Below are positions 27,367 to 35,423 of a stretch of DNA of 48,991 nucleotides, in pieces. Position 1 is the first letter of the stretch. Each line of letters begins with the position of its first letter. This DNA comes from Bacteroidales bacterium (lineage in GTDB: Bacteria; Bacteroidota; Bacteroidia; Bacteroidales; JAIPAH01), in assembly GCA_021738485.1 (NCBI GenBank), contig JAIPBX010000011.1:1-48991 (forward strand). Reading direction: 5' to 3'. Position numbers and translations under genes: made by a program. A model generated the notes under the pieces. That model saw only the letters and a program-made list of their open reading frames with translations, was not told the DNA's origin and did no database searches.

Positions 27367-27624
27367 ATGGAAGTTACTAATGATACGCTTATCGAAGACC
27401 TGGTGGAAGAAATCCCCAAAGCGATAGATTATTTAAAAGATAAAGGGATACGATGTATTCGCTGCGGCGAACCAATATGGGGCACGCTGGAGGAAGCTGC
27501 CAGGGAGAAAGGTTTTGGTGATGAAGATATACGGAGATTCGTCGAAGAGATCAATCAGATCAAAGATGAACCGAACGGAAATTCCGGATATGATCAAAAG
27601 ATCAATCCAGATCCAATGAATTGA
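27367..27624 (+). CDS. DUF1858 domain protein
   Basis: 85 residues. The whole of residues 1-60 fits the DUF1858 pattern: 'DTLIEDLVEEIPKAIDYLKDKGIRC', then the conserved 'CIRCGEPIWGTLEEAAREKG'. The domain is found alone or at the N-terminus of iron-sulfur and ScdA-like proteins, and its helical fold with a CxxC pair suggests metal or redox handling; the function is not established. A polar tail of about 20 residues follows. It is 109 bp after the SDR gene, on the same strand. Confidence 0.8.
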   Translation: MEVTNDTLIEDLVEEIPKAIDYLKDKGIRCIRCGEPIWGTLEEAAREKGFGDEDIRRFVEEINQIKDEPNGNSGYDQKINPDPMN

Positions 27625-27796
27625 TATACCGACAATTCAATATTGCCTGCTTTTGGCAATATACCTGAAGTTTTAATAATCAGGAACCTGCCTCAGACTC
27701 CAAGAAATCGGGCATGCCGATGCCGAATGGGGTTGTTTTAGTTTAAGGAGGGTGTATTGTGTATGTTTATTATATTTTGGAACTAACCGGAAAAAA

Positions 27797-27827
27797 TTGT
27801 TTAACAAAGAATATTTTGATATATTTG
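27797..27827 (+). promoter_or_regulatory. Bacteroidota-type promoter for the T9SS cargo gene
   Basis: TTG at 27797-27799, a 20-bp spacer, then TATATTTG at 27820-27827, which matches the -33/-7 consensus (TTG, 19-21 bp, TAnnTTTG). Start of transcription would be near 27834, leaving a short leader before the ATG at 27860. The rest of the 235-bp spacer upstream holds no gene that could be supported. Confidence 0.65.
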
Positions 27828-27859
27828 CCTATTATGTAAATTATAAATTAATACCAATT

Positions 27860-29275
27860 ATGAAAAAAACTATACTCATTTCTTTGATTTTGATGATCAC
27901 TGGTAGTATCTCAGCGTATTCACAGGATACTATAGCAGGCTGGACTTTTCCGACAGGAACAACTGATGATAAATATTGCAATCTCGGTACCGATGCGAAT
28001 GTAGGCAGCAAGGACTTACGGGCTACGGATATCGAGGATAATGCCAGGGAGATAACCTATACGGAGACCAATGGTGATTATGCCGCAAAAGCTGTACATT
28101 GGGAAAACGGTAAGGACACGAAGTATTGGATGGTTCGCTTTGATGCGGAGAATTATAAAGATATAACCATTAATTCGAAACAACGTTCCGCAGGGGCAAA
28201 CCCCGGCCCACGAGATTTTGCGGTTGATTATAAACTTGGTAGTGCAGGTGACTGGCAAAGACTTGACACGGTGGTAGTAAAAAACGACTGGACCACCGGT
28301 GTGGTCGAAAACCTGGCCTTGCCCGAAATTAGCGATACGTATCCGAATACAATTTCGGTGCGATGGATTATGATAAGCGATACTTCAGCTTATGACAGTG
28401 AGGTTTTTGAAGACGGCATTTCATGGATAGATGATATTATGATTACAGGGACCTATGTGGAACCTAATCCCGATCCTATTCTTGCCGGATGGTCTTTCCC
28501 AAATGCTTTTAGTACCGAGTACACACCAGATACTTCTATTGCCGAAAATAGCGATTTTGAACTTGAACTGATAAACGACAACATTGGCGATGCCGAGGCC
28601 TTTAACCTGGGTAGCGGGTATTCTACATATGCGGCTTATGCTTCGGGCTGGAGTGATATGAGTGAGCAGAAATACTGGATGGTGAAGTTTAAAACCGACG
28701 GTTACGTGAATGTTTATTTTTCATCACGGCAATCGAGTAAGTCCCAGTATCCGGGCCCGGGTTCTTTTGTGGTCCAATACCGCGTCGGTGGTGGCGAATG
28801 GACAGATATCGAAGGAGCACAAGTACAGGTGGATGATTCATGGAATACCGGTGTATTAGAGAATGTCAGCCTTCCGGAAATTTGCTGGGATACAACTGCC
28901 TCAGTCTACTTGAGATGGTTGTCAACTTCCAATACAGATTTTAACGGAAATGCCCTGACGGATGAAGATGTATCCATTATTGACGATATCAGAATAAGAG
29001 GAGAAGTAAATACTATCGGTACGGAGGATATAGAGGCTCCGGATAAGCTGGATATATCACCCGTTCCCGCCGACGACAAGCTGTATGTTAGTAGCGATGA
29101 AAAATTTGCCCAAATAAGTGTTTTTAGTTTACGGGGAAAACAAATCAAAACTATTGAAGCAGCGAATGTCCGGCAACTACAGATTAATGTGGCAAATATA
29201 AACCCAGGTCCTTACGTGCTTAGAATCAAGATGGAAAAGGGGTATATTGTTACACGGAAGATTGTAGTGATGTAA
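27860..29275 (+). CDS. Secreted protein with two repeated beta domains and a T9SS type A sorting domain
   Basis: 471 residues from the ATG at 27860, which begins a signal peptide ('ILISLILMITGSISAYSQ'); the frame is open for 36 codons upstream but these include the promoter. Two repeats of about 190 residues each begin 'IAGWTFPTG' and 'LAGWSFPNAFS'. Both contain 'KYWMV(R/K)F', a 'Q(R/S)S...PGP..F.V.Y..G' segment and a 'DDI.I.G' ending, suggesting paired jelly-roll or choice-of-anchor beta sandwiches. The last 75 residues form a type A sorting domain ('LDISPVPADDKLYVS' ... 'GPYVLRIKMEKG'), so it is probably exported by the T9SS and released or anchored by PorU. No catalytic motif is recognised. 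Confidence 0.82.
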   Translation: MKKTILISLILMITGSISAYSQDTIAGWTFPTGTTDDKYCNLGTDANVGSKDLRATDIEDNAREITYTETNGDYAAKAVHWENGKDTKYWMVRFDAENYKDITINSKQRSAGANPGPRDFAVDYKLGSAGDWQRLDTVVVKNDWTTGVVENLALPEISDTYPNTISVRWIMISDTSAYDSEVFEDGISWIDDIMITGTYVEPNPDPILAGWSFPNAFSTEYTPDTSIAENSDFELELINDNIGDAEAFNLGSGYSTYAAYASGWSDMSEQKYWMVKFKTDGYVNVYFSSRQSSKSQYPGPGSFVVQYRVGGGEWTDIEGAQVQVDDSWNTGVLENVSLPEICWDTTASVYLRWLSTSNTDFNGNALTDEDVSIIDDIRIRGEVNTIGTEDIEAPDKLDISPVPADDKLYVSSDEKFAQISVFSLRGKQIKTIEAANVRQLQINVANINPGPYVLRIKMEKGYIVTRKIVVM

Positions 29276-29475
29276 TTAGTTTGATTATCTTTGCGCATTC
29301 CGGGACCGGATAAAGTGATTTGCGCAGGCTTTTTAAAGAGCTTGTATTAAGGATTTTAGCAACTTTCTTTAGGGTTGCTGATTGCTTAACTCGTTTTTTG
29401 AGTTAGCCGTTATTGCTTATTAACCGGTTTGACCATTAATTAAAAAAATATTGTTTAAGAAAAAGTTTTTTCCCT

Positions 29476-30045
29476 ATGAATATGAAAAAGTATTTAGCGC
29501 TCATGGTTGTTGCTTTATTGTTTTCCTCTTGCGCCAACAATAACAGACCGGAAAAAGTGGAGATGAAATCCTCCGAAAAAGAGCAAAAGACGACAGATAA
29601 AGGCTCAAATATTTTGAAACTGGCAGATTTTACTATGACGTTGCCTGCAAGTTGGAATAAAGTGGAGCCATCTTCCAAAATGCGTTTACTGGAATTTGAA
29701 ACGCCTGCCACGAAAAATAATATAGCCGGATTTTATTTTGGTGAGCGTGAAAAAATGGTGGATGCGAATATCGAAAGATGGCGCGGCCAGTTTGTGGACC
29801 AGAAAAGCTTTGACCGTGAGAAATTTGATGACGGACAGATCTTTGTGAAGATTTCAGGGGTGTATAAAAAGAAACCGAACCCCATGGCACAGGAATATAC
29901 AGAAGCGCCGGGCTATAAGACATTGGCAGCTATAATACCTTCCAATAAAGGGCCTTATTTCTTTAAGGTGGTGGGTGAAAAAGAGAATGTAGATGACATG
30001 GAAGAAGAATTCATCGAATTTATTGAATCCTACTCCAGGAATTAA
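29476..30045 (+). CDS. Uncharacterised lipoprotein
   Basis: 189 residues with a lipobox 'VVALLFSSC' (lipid on Cys near position 19), a charged linker, then a folded domain from about 48 to the end: 'FTMTLPASWNKVEPSSKMRLLEFETP', 'IAGFYFGE', 'WRGQFV', 'FVKISGVYK' and 'IIPSNKGPYFFKVVGEKENV'. Similar 'P.SW....P.S.MR...F..P' domains occur in uncharacterised lipoproteins of Bacteroidota and Planctomycetes; no function is known to me. Upstream, 29276-29475 holds no feature that could be supported. A terminator follows. Confidence 0.75.
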   Translation: MNMKKYLALMVVALLFSSCANNNRPEKVEMKSSEKEQKTTDKGSNILKLADFTMTLPASWNKVEPSSKMRLLEFETPATKNNIAGFYFGEREKMVDANIERWRGQFVDQKSFDREKFDDGQIFVKISGVYKKKPNPMAQEYTEAPGYKTLAAIIPSNKGPYFFKVVGEKENVDDMEEEFIEFIESYSRN

Positions 30046-30093
30046 ACGCCGGTAGAATAAAAATCTACGGGGCTTAAAATCTCAGTAATATTA

Positions 30094-30134
30094 AAAACCC
30101 GGTTAAATTATTTGCCCTATTTACCCGGGTTTTA
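30094..30134 (+). terminator. Rho-independent terminator after the lipoprotein gene
   Basis: Inverted repeat AAACCCGG(T)TAAAT / ATTTA(C)CCGGGTTT with a 10-nt loop and a TTTTATT tail, 49 bp after the stop codon. Confidence 0.75.
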
Positions 30135-30200
30135 TTATGTAATCGGCTGCATTGAAAATGCAACCTGAACCTATTCGTTTCAGGCAGGTTTTATTTCTGT

Positions 30201-30614
30201 TTATAATTCATTCAGGATTTTATCGATCTTTGATTTGACATCTTTCAAGTCTTTTTCAAATGAAGTTTTGAAATCTTCCCATTCCTCTTTAGAGATATTT
30301 TTTATTTTGTGTAATCTCTGATTCACCTTTTGGCGTTTTTCCTGAAGCTTCTCGATCGATTTTTTCTGCTCTTCATTTAGCTGGGTACCCTCTTTTTGTA
30401 GCTTATTGTTAAGCTCCCTGATTTTTTCGTTGATGTTAGCGAGCTCCTTATTAGCTTTTTGCTGAAGTTGCTTTTGTTCTTTCTTCAGCTCACTACTCTT
30501 TTCGTCTTTCGATGCATTCTCTCCCTCTTTTTGCTGGCCGGAATTGCATCCTGTAAATGCCATAAGGCCTACACTTAAGAGCAGGGCCATGCCAAACTTA
30601 CTAAGTTGTATCAT
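30201..30614 (-). CDS. Small coiled-coil lipoprotein
   Basis: 137 residues. Lipoprotein signal 'LLLSVGLMAFTGC' (Cys near 23), then an almost wholly charged helical region rich in K, E and Q: one predicted coiled coil at about 40-100 and a second short helix 'EEWEDFKTSFEKDLKDVKSKIDKIL'. It resembles the sll1863-like stress-related helical proteins only in general character. Probably an envelope-anchored helical protein of unknown role. It is convergent with the preceding lipoprotein gene and is followed upstream (650 bp) by the tRNA-Val region. Confidence 0.72.
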   Translation of the reverse strand: MIQLSKFGMALLLSVGLMAFTGCNSGQQKEGENASKDEKSSELKKEQKQLQQKANKELANINEKIRELNNKLQKEGTQLNEEQKKSIEKLQEKRQKVNQRLHKIKNISKEEWEDFKTSFEKDLKDVKSKIDKILNEL

Positions 30615-30796
30615 AATTGTTTTATTTTATATTTTTATAACTCCCCTAAAAAGGATCATATTATTTAATCCCTTTTAAAAGAAGTATAAAAGTGGTTAAT
30701 TCTTTTTCAAAGATATTACTTTTTTAGAATATATCCAAATATTGAGGCCCCATTTTGAAATTTAGTTTTTGTAAGATGTCTCAGTTTTTTATGGAA

Positions 30797-30834
30797 ATAA
30801 AAAAGGGTTCCAACGGCTAAACCGCTGAAACCCT
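30797..30834 (-). terminator. Terminator of tRNA-Val
   Basis: Minus-strand hairpin GGGTTTCAGCGG / CCGTTGGAACCC with a short loop, followed by TTTTTTATT, 9 bp after the tRNA 3' end. The rest of 30615-30796 holds nothing that could be supported. Confidence 0.8.
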
Positions 30835-30842
30835 CCTGTAAT

Positions 30843-30920
30843 TGGTGGGTGATGTTAGATTCGAACTAACGACCCCCTGCTTGTAAGGCAGGTGCTCTGA
30901 ACCAACTGAGCTAATCACCC
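30843..30920 (-). tRNA. tRNA-Val (anticodon UAC)
   Basis: A complete cloverleaf on the minus strand: acceptor GGGTGAT / ATCACCC, D-arm AGCTCAGTTGGTTCAGAGC, anticodon stem CCTGC / GCAGG with loop CTTACAA giving UAC (34-36), and T-arm GTTAG TTCGAAT CTAAC. The genomic sequence ends in CCA, so the 3' end is encoded. Length is 75 nt plus CCA. A rearranged partial copy lies immediately upstream in the direction of transcription. Confidence 0.96.
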
Positions 30921-30940
30921 AATTTTTTTTGTAATATAAA

Positions 30941-31047
30941 GAACTAACGACCCCCTGCTTGTAAGGCAGGCGCTCTGAACCAATCCCGAAAATTTCATTT
31001 TCGAGGACCCACGATTTGAAATCAAATCGGGGCTGAGCTAATCACCC
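30941..31047 (-). pseudogene. Degenerate tRNA-Val copy interrupted by a hairpin element
   Basis: Starting 20 bp beyond the intact tRNA, the sequence repeats its 5' end, anticodon arm (with the same UAC loop; one change in 39 bp of that part) and part of the T-arm, stopping at GTTAGTTC, where it runs into the flank. The 3' acceptor strand is missing. A 49-bp insert splits it in the D-arm between AGCTCAG and TTGGT. It cannot form a working tRNA as it stands. The flank after it (31033-31071) repeats 30906-30944 at about 35 of 39 positions. Confidence 0.85.
30984..31032 (-). repeat. 49-bp double-hairpin element (copy 1) in the tRNA-Val pseudocopy
   Basis: Reading the minus strand, it begins CCCCGATTTG and ends TTTTCGGGA. 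It folds as two adjacent hairpins: CGATTTG / CAAATCG and CGAAAAT / ATTTTCG (the latter extended by CC/GG pairs). The same element, with the stems kept and the loops changed, is inserted at the same D-arm position next to tRNA-Gly at 48744-48793. Confidence 0.85.
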
Positions 31048-31264
31048 AAAATTTCTTGCAATATAAAGAACAAAAATGATTTAAGCTATTTGACCTTCCC
31101 TTGCGATGCGTTGATGTCTGTAACAACCGCGTTCATCAACCCTTTTGCCAAATGCGGTTGCAAATATAGATCATTTTTTTTTCTAAACAAGAAGGATGAT
31201 GAAAAAATTTGACTGCCTGCGAAACCCCAATAAATCTTATTTTTGCAACAAATAGCAGATAGTA

Positions 31265-33607
31265 TTGATAAAGCAATTCAGGTTAATAGGATTAATGGTG
31301 CTGACAGGTTTCCTTCTTTATTCGTGTATGCCTTCACGCAAAGCTGGGAATAATGCATTTTTGAAAAAGAACGAGATTCAGGTGGAAGGAGAAGATGTGG
31401 ATGAGGGCGATCTGGAAGATTTTGTGCAGCAAGAAGGTAACAAACGAATACTGGGAGTTTGGTGGTTCAAGCCATGGCTGTATCAACAATTGGATAAAGG
31501 TGAGACCACCGGGATTAAAAAGTGGATGAAGGAGAATCTGGCTTCTCCTCCTGTTTATTATAATCCTTCTATGGCAGTGAGCAGCGTTGACATGATGGAG
31601 CAATATCTCTTCAGCAAGGGCTATTTTGATGCTGAAGTAAATTTTGATACGGTTGAAAATAACAACAAAGCCACCATTACATACCACGCCAGCCCTAACA
31701 GCCCCTATTCCATTAAAAATATCGAATATCAGTTTGAGGACACCTTGCTGCGTCCTTATGTATTTTCCGATACAGTGAATTCCTTGATTAAAGAAGGCGA
31801 TAAATACGATATGTATTTGTTGGACGATGAGCGGGATAGAATTGCCAAAAACCTACGGCGGGAAGGGTTTTACCGCTTCAATAAAGAGTATATCCGCTAT
31901 AAGGTTGATAGTTCTTTGGTGGGCAATAATCTTGATGTCTATGTGCAGTTGTTACCCCGTAAATATCCTTCTCCTGAGGTTCCTGATAAAATGTTGACAA
32001 GGTCGCACAAACGCTACAAAATCAACAGGGTAATTATCAAACCCGATAAAAAAGTATTACAATCACCCGCGAGCACCGACACGCTGGAGCTCCAATACAG
32101 GAAATCCTTTAGCGATACCATTACGACCCCTTATACCTTTATCTATGACGAACCCATGCGGGTAAAACCCAAAACATACATGCGGCGAGTGAAAGTTAAT
32201 CCCGGAAACTGGTATGATTTCAAGAATGTTCAAAGTACTTACGACAACCTTGCCGGGCTGGGTATCACGCGTTTTGTAAAGATTGATTTTTCAGAAAAGA
32301 AATCTCCCAATCTGCCTGATACGCTTGGTTTGCTAGATTGTAATATTGATATTAATCGTAAACCCGTTCATTCTCTTAGTGTTGAAACAGAAGGGACTAA
32401 TACAGCGGGAAGGCCTGGTTTGGCCGGCCGATTGGTATACACCAACAAAAATCTCTTTAGAGGTGGAGAAGTATTTGATATTAGCATGAGGGGAGCCTTA
32501 GAAGCACAGGGAGGTACTAATGAGGCCGAGAATAAATTCCTGATATTTAACACTATTGAAGGGGGGATTGATGCCAGCCTGACAATCCCGCATTTTTTAT
32601 TACCTGTCCAGCCTGAATTCTTCGCCCGGGATTATTATCCCTATACAAATATCAATACGGGTTATAACTACCAGAAGCGACCCGATTATGTGCGTTATAT
32701 CACCAACTTTTCTTTTGGCTACAGATGGCGCCAGTCAAAGGCTAAAAAACATACGCTCACGCCGTTAAATATCAATGCCGTAAAAATATTTACCGAACCC
32801 AGCTTTGAGGAAAGGCTGCAGCAGTTGGATAAGAAATACAGGGAGCAATATACCAATCACCTTCTGGCCTCCCTCAAGTATTCTTTTATCTATAATACTC
32901 AAAATGTGAGAAATGGGAATGACTTTTTCTATTTGCGATCCAATTTCGAGTCATCGGGAATTATTATGGATTTCCTAAGTCAAACCCTTGGTTATGGGAA
33001 ACAACTCGGAGGCTATAACACTCTTTTCAATATCCGGTACGCCCAGTTTTTACGAACCGATATAGATTTCCGGTATTATCACTACCCGGATCAGGATAAG
33101 ACCCTGATTTTTCGCTCTCTTTTTGGTATTGGAGTCCCCTACGGCAACTCCGACGCGTTGCCTTTTGAGAAAGGATTTTATGCCGGCGGCGCGAATGGTA
33201 TGCGTGGTTGGCGCATACGTTCCCTTGGTCCGGGAGGATATGATGACACCGGAGAAGGGGGCTACGACAAGATCGGTGACATCCAGATGGAATTTAATAC
33301 CGAGTATCGCTTCCCGATTTACCGGTTTTTTGAAGGAGCTTTATTTGTCGATGCCGGTAATATTTGGTTGCTCAATAAAAGTAAAGATTATCCTAAAGGC
33401 CATTTTGATTTTGATTCTTTTTTGAAGCAGATGGCTGTGGATGCCGGTTTTGGTCTGCGTCTCGATTTTCAGTTTTTCACCTTAAGGGTGGATGCTGCTA
33501 TTCCTTTCCGTCAGCCTTCCGAGCCTGCCGGGAATAGGTGGCAGAGCCTTACAGAAATCAAATCAGGGGATATATTCTGGAACTTCGGCATTGGCTATCC
33601 CTTCTAA
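31265..33607 (+). CDS. tamL: TamL-type BamA/TamA-family outer-membrane lipoprotein
   Basis: 780 residues from a TTG start. No in-frame ATG precedes the lipoprotein signal 'LMVLTGFLLYSC' (Cys21), which is needed for TamL. A series of POTRA domains follows ('SMAVSSVDMMEQYLFSKGYFDAEV', 'RIAKNLRREGFYRFNKEYIRYKV', 'NVQSTYDNLAGLGITRFVKIDF'), then a 16-strand Omp85 barrel with the family motif 'YAGGANGMRGWRIRSLGPGGY' (about 644-664) and the ending 'SGDIFWNFGIGYPF'. In Bacteroidota, TamL with TamB supports outer-membrane protein or lipid assembly. No tamB is adjacent. dnaX follows after 82 bp. Confidence 0.87.
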   Translation: MIKQFRLIGLMVLTGFLLYSCMPSRKAGNNAFLKKNEIQVEGEDVDEGDLEDFVQQEGNKRILGVWWFKPWLYQQLDKGETTGIKKWMKENLASPPVYYNPSMAVSSVDMMEQYLFSKGYFDAEVNFDTVENNNKATITYHASPNSPYSIKNIEYQFEDTLLRPYVFSDTVNSLIKEGDKYDMYLLDDERDRIAKNLRREGFYRFNKEYIRYKVDSSLVGNNLDVYVQLLPRKYPSPEVPDKMLTRSHKRYKINRVIIKPDKKVLQSPASTDTLELQYRKSFSDTITTPYTFIYDEPMRVKPKTYMRRVKVNPGNWYDFKNVQSTYDNLAGLGITRFVKIDFSEKKSPNLPDTLGLLDCNIDINRKPVHSLSVETEGTNTAGRPGLAGRLVYTNKNLFRGGEVFDISMRGALEAQGGTNEAENKFLIFNTIEGGIDASLTIPHFLLPVQPEFFARDYYPYTNINTGYNYQKRPDYVRYITNFSFGYRWRQSKAKKHTLTPLNINAVKIFTEPSFEERLQQLDKKYREQYTNHLLASLKYSFIYNTQNVRNGNDFFYLRSNFESSGIIMDFLSQTLGYGKQLGGYNTLFNIRYAQFLRTDIDFRYYHYPDQDKTLIFRSLFGIGVPYGNSDALPFEKGFYAGGANGMRGWRIRSLGPGGYDDTGEGGYDKIGDIQMEFNTEYRFPIYRFFEGALFVDAGNIWLLNKSKDYPKGHFDFDSFLKQMAVDAGFGLRLDFQFFTLRVDAAIPFRQPSEPAGNRWQSLTEIKSGDIFWNFGIGYPF

Positions 33608-33689
33608 ATCGGCATTTGATATATTTATCAACAAAGGCAACCACGCTTAGGAAAGATTTATTATTTTTGAATCGAATTTTTAGAGTGCT

Positions 33690-34823
33690 ATGGATAATTT
33701 TGTTGTTTCAGCCAGAAAATATCGTCCCGGGACTTTTAACGAAGTAGTGGGGCAAAAAGCCATTACTTCTACCCTTAAGAATGCGATTAAACATAATCAC
33801 CTGGCCCAGTCATTTTTGTTTTGCGGGCCCCGCGGTGTGGGGAAAACCACTTGCGCACGGATTATGGCCAAGACCATCAACTGCGAAAATCCCACGGAGG
33901 ACGGGGAGGCGTGCAATGTTTGCGACTCCTGTAAACGCTTTAATGAACAGGCTTCTTTTAATATTCATGAACTCGATGCTGCTTCCAACAATTCAGTGGA
34001 TGATATTAGGACGCTGGTCGACCAGGTGCGGATACCCCCACAGGAAGGGTATTATAAAGTGTATATCATCGATGAGGTGCATATGCTTTCCCCGTCGGCT
34101 TTTAATGCTTTTTTGAAGACTCTGGAGGAGCCTCCCGAATATGCTAAATTTATTCTGGCCACCACGGAAAAGCATAAAATTATCCCCACCATTCTCTCAC
34201 GCTGCCAGATTTTTGATTTTAAACGTATTCAGGTTAGTGAAATTGTAGAACATCTGCAGCATGTATCCCACAGAGAGAATATTACTTCCGATCCCGACGG
34301 ATTGCAGATAATAGCTCAAAAGGCGGATGGGGCCCTAAGAGACGCTCTCTCTATTTTTGATCAGATTGTAAGCTTTGCCGGCAAAGAATTTACCTACCAG
34401 GATGTAATCGATAATCTCAATGTGTTGGATTATGAGTATTATTTTCGCCTTGTGGATTATTTTCTGGCCAATGACACGGCAGAGGTGCTCAAAATTTTTA
34501 GTGAGATATTGGACCAGGGTTTCGACGGACAACATTTTATCACCGGATTGGGAGAGCACTTGCGCAATCTCCTCGTAGCCAAGGACGAATCAACGCTCAG
34601 TTTGCTGGAGGTGGGGGAAAATATTCAAAAACGATACCAACAGCAAGCCGCCAACTGCGATTTTGCTTTTATCAATAATGCGCTCAATGAAGTAAATCAA
34701 TGTGATATTCAATATAAAGGCAGTAATAACAAAAAACTGCATATTGAAATTTCGCTCCTTAGGTTAGCTTCGCTGAATGCAGAAGCCAATAAGGATAAAG
34801 ATGTAAAAAAAAAGTCAGCCTGA
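33690..34823 (+). CDS. dnaX: DNA polymerase III gamma subunit (zero-frame product of dnaX)
   Basis: 377-residue clamp-loader ATPase. Motifs are 'SARKYRPGTFNEVVGQ', Walker A 'FCGPRGVGKTTCA' (about 43-55), zinc ligands in 'NCENPTEDGEACNVCDSCKRF', Walker B 'VYIIDEVHMLS', sensor 1 'FILATTEKHKI', the SRC motif 'ILSRCQIFDF' and 'GALRDALSIFDQI'. Reading stops at 34823 shortly after a run of nine A residues; the missing C-terminal part continues in the -1 frame, giving full-length tau. Gamma would load sliding clamps without the DnaB- and alpha-binding tail. A TATTTTTG box at 33662-33669 is a possible promoter -7 element. Confidence 0.93.
   Translation: MDNFVVSARKYRPGTFNEVVGQKAITSTLKNAIKHNHLAQSFLFCGPRGVGKTTCARIMAKTINCENPTEDGEACNVCDSCKRFNEQASFNIHELDAASNNSVDDIRTLVDQVRIPPQEGYYKVYIIDEVHMLSPSAFNAFLKTLEEPPEYAKFILATTEKHKIIPTILSRCQIFDFKRIQVSEIVEHLQHVSHRENITSDPDGLQIIAQKADGALRDALSIFDQIVSFAGKEFTYQDVIDNLNVLDYEYYFRLVDYFLANDTAEVLKIFSEILDQGFDGQHFITGLGEHLRNLLVAKDESTLSLLEVGENIQKRYQQQAANCDFAFINNALNEVNQCDIQYKGSNNKKLHIEISLLRLASLNAEANKDKDVKKKSA
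34805..34814 (+). promoter_or_regulatory. Programmed frameshift/slippage site in dnaX (A9-G)
   Basis: Nine A residues and a G contain the E. coli dnaX slippery heptamer in the right phase (A AAA AAG at 34808-34814). An AAGGA, like the Shine-Dalgarno stimulator of E. coli, lies 12 nt upstream (34791-34795). Inverted repeats downstream (for example CCTGAT near 34819 with ATCAGG near 34860) could stimulate pausing. A9 is also long enough for transcriptional slippage as in Thermus dnaX. Confidence 0.78.
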
Positions 34824-35419
34824 TAGCTCCTCCATTTCTTAAAAGAACAGCTTCATCATCAGGAAGTAAAAATATATCGGAGCAGCTCCAGGAGAAACAA
34901 CGTCCTTTGCACCGGAAAACCAACCGTCCGGTAGGCAATGGCAAACTCGGATCACATTCTTTTCAACAAACCATGGAGAAGGAGTCAAAGCAGGAGGTTC
35001 AGCCGGCTACACCTTCCAGCGAACCCACAGAGGAGGACTATGAAAAAGCTTATAAATTTACACCCAAAGAACTTCAGGATGCATGGAATGACGTGGCTAC
35101 TGTTTTGACCGGAGGGAAGAAAGACCTTTATTTTACCATGATTAACGGCAAGCTGGAGTTGGATCAGGAAAATTATATGATTACGCTCACCGTGCGTAAC
35201 AAGCTACAACTTGAGGAGGTGAAGAAGAACCGTAAGAAAATTGTGGAAATTCTCCGGCGAAAACTGGATAATAAGATCCTGCAGTTGAGCATTAAAATTG
35301 ATAATAATCCTAAATCCCGCAAACCCTATACAAGAAAAGAAAAGTTTGATCATATGGTGGAGAAAAATCCAACTCTCCGGGATTTGCGCGATAAACTGGG
35401 CCTTGATACAAAAGGGTAA
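34814..35419 (+). CDS. dnaX: DNA polymerase III tau C-terminal extension (-1 frame of dnaX)
   Basis: About 201 residues joined to the first 375 of the zero frame after a -1 shift at the A run, giving a tau of about 576 residues. The part just after the shift is a polar linker ('SSSGSKNISEQLQEKQRP'), followed by a folded domain 'KFTPKELQDAWNDVATVL' ... 'LTVRNKLQLEEVKK' ... 'ILRRKLDNKILQLSIKI', the pattern seen at the C-terminus of Bacteroidota DnaX. Its own possible starts (TTG at 34907) lack a recognisable initiation context, so it is better seen as the tau tail than as a separate gene. It should bind polymerase alpha and/or helicase at the fork. pfkB starts 4 bp after the stop. Confidence 0.85.
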   Translation, partial: VSLIAPPFLKRTASSSGSKNISEQLQEKQRPLHRKTNRPVGNGKLGSHSFQQTMEKESKQEVQPATPSSEPTEEDYEKAYKFTPKELQDAWNDVATVLTGGKKDLYFTMINGKLELDQENYMITLTVRNKLQLEEVKKNRKKIVEILRRKLDNKILQLSIKIDNNPKSRKPYTRKEKFDHMVEKNPTLRDLRDKLGLDTKG

Positions 35420-35423
35420 AAGT

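Noticed and set aside
27752-27859. N-terminal extension of the T9SS cargo gene by 36 codons
   Set aside because: The extension covers the likely promoter (27797-27827), and the ATG at 27860 starts a normal signal peptide.
30941-31047. A second functional tRNA-Val gene
   Set aside because: It keeps the UAC anticodon arm but lacks the 3' acceptor strand and most of the T-arm, and the D-arm is split by a 49-bp insert.
34823-34907. dnaX broken by a frameshift mutation or sequencing error
   Set aside because: The break falls on nine A residues in the correct slippery phase, with an upstream AAGGA, and both parts look intact; programmed slippage fits better, though resequencing would settle it.
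35298-35423. N-terminal extension of the PfkB kinase
   Set aside because: It overlaps the end of dnaX in another frame; the ribokinase fold starts at the ATG at 35424.
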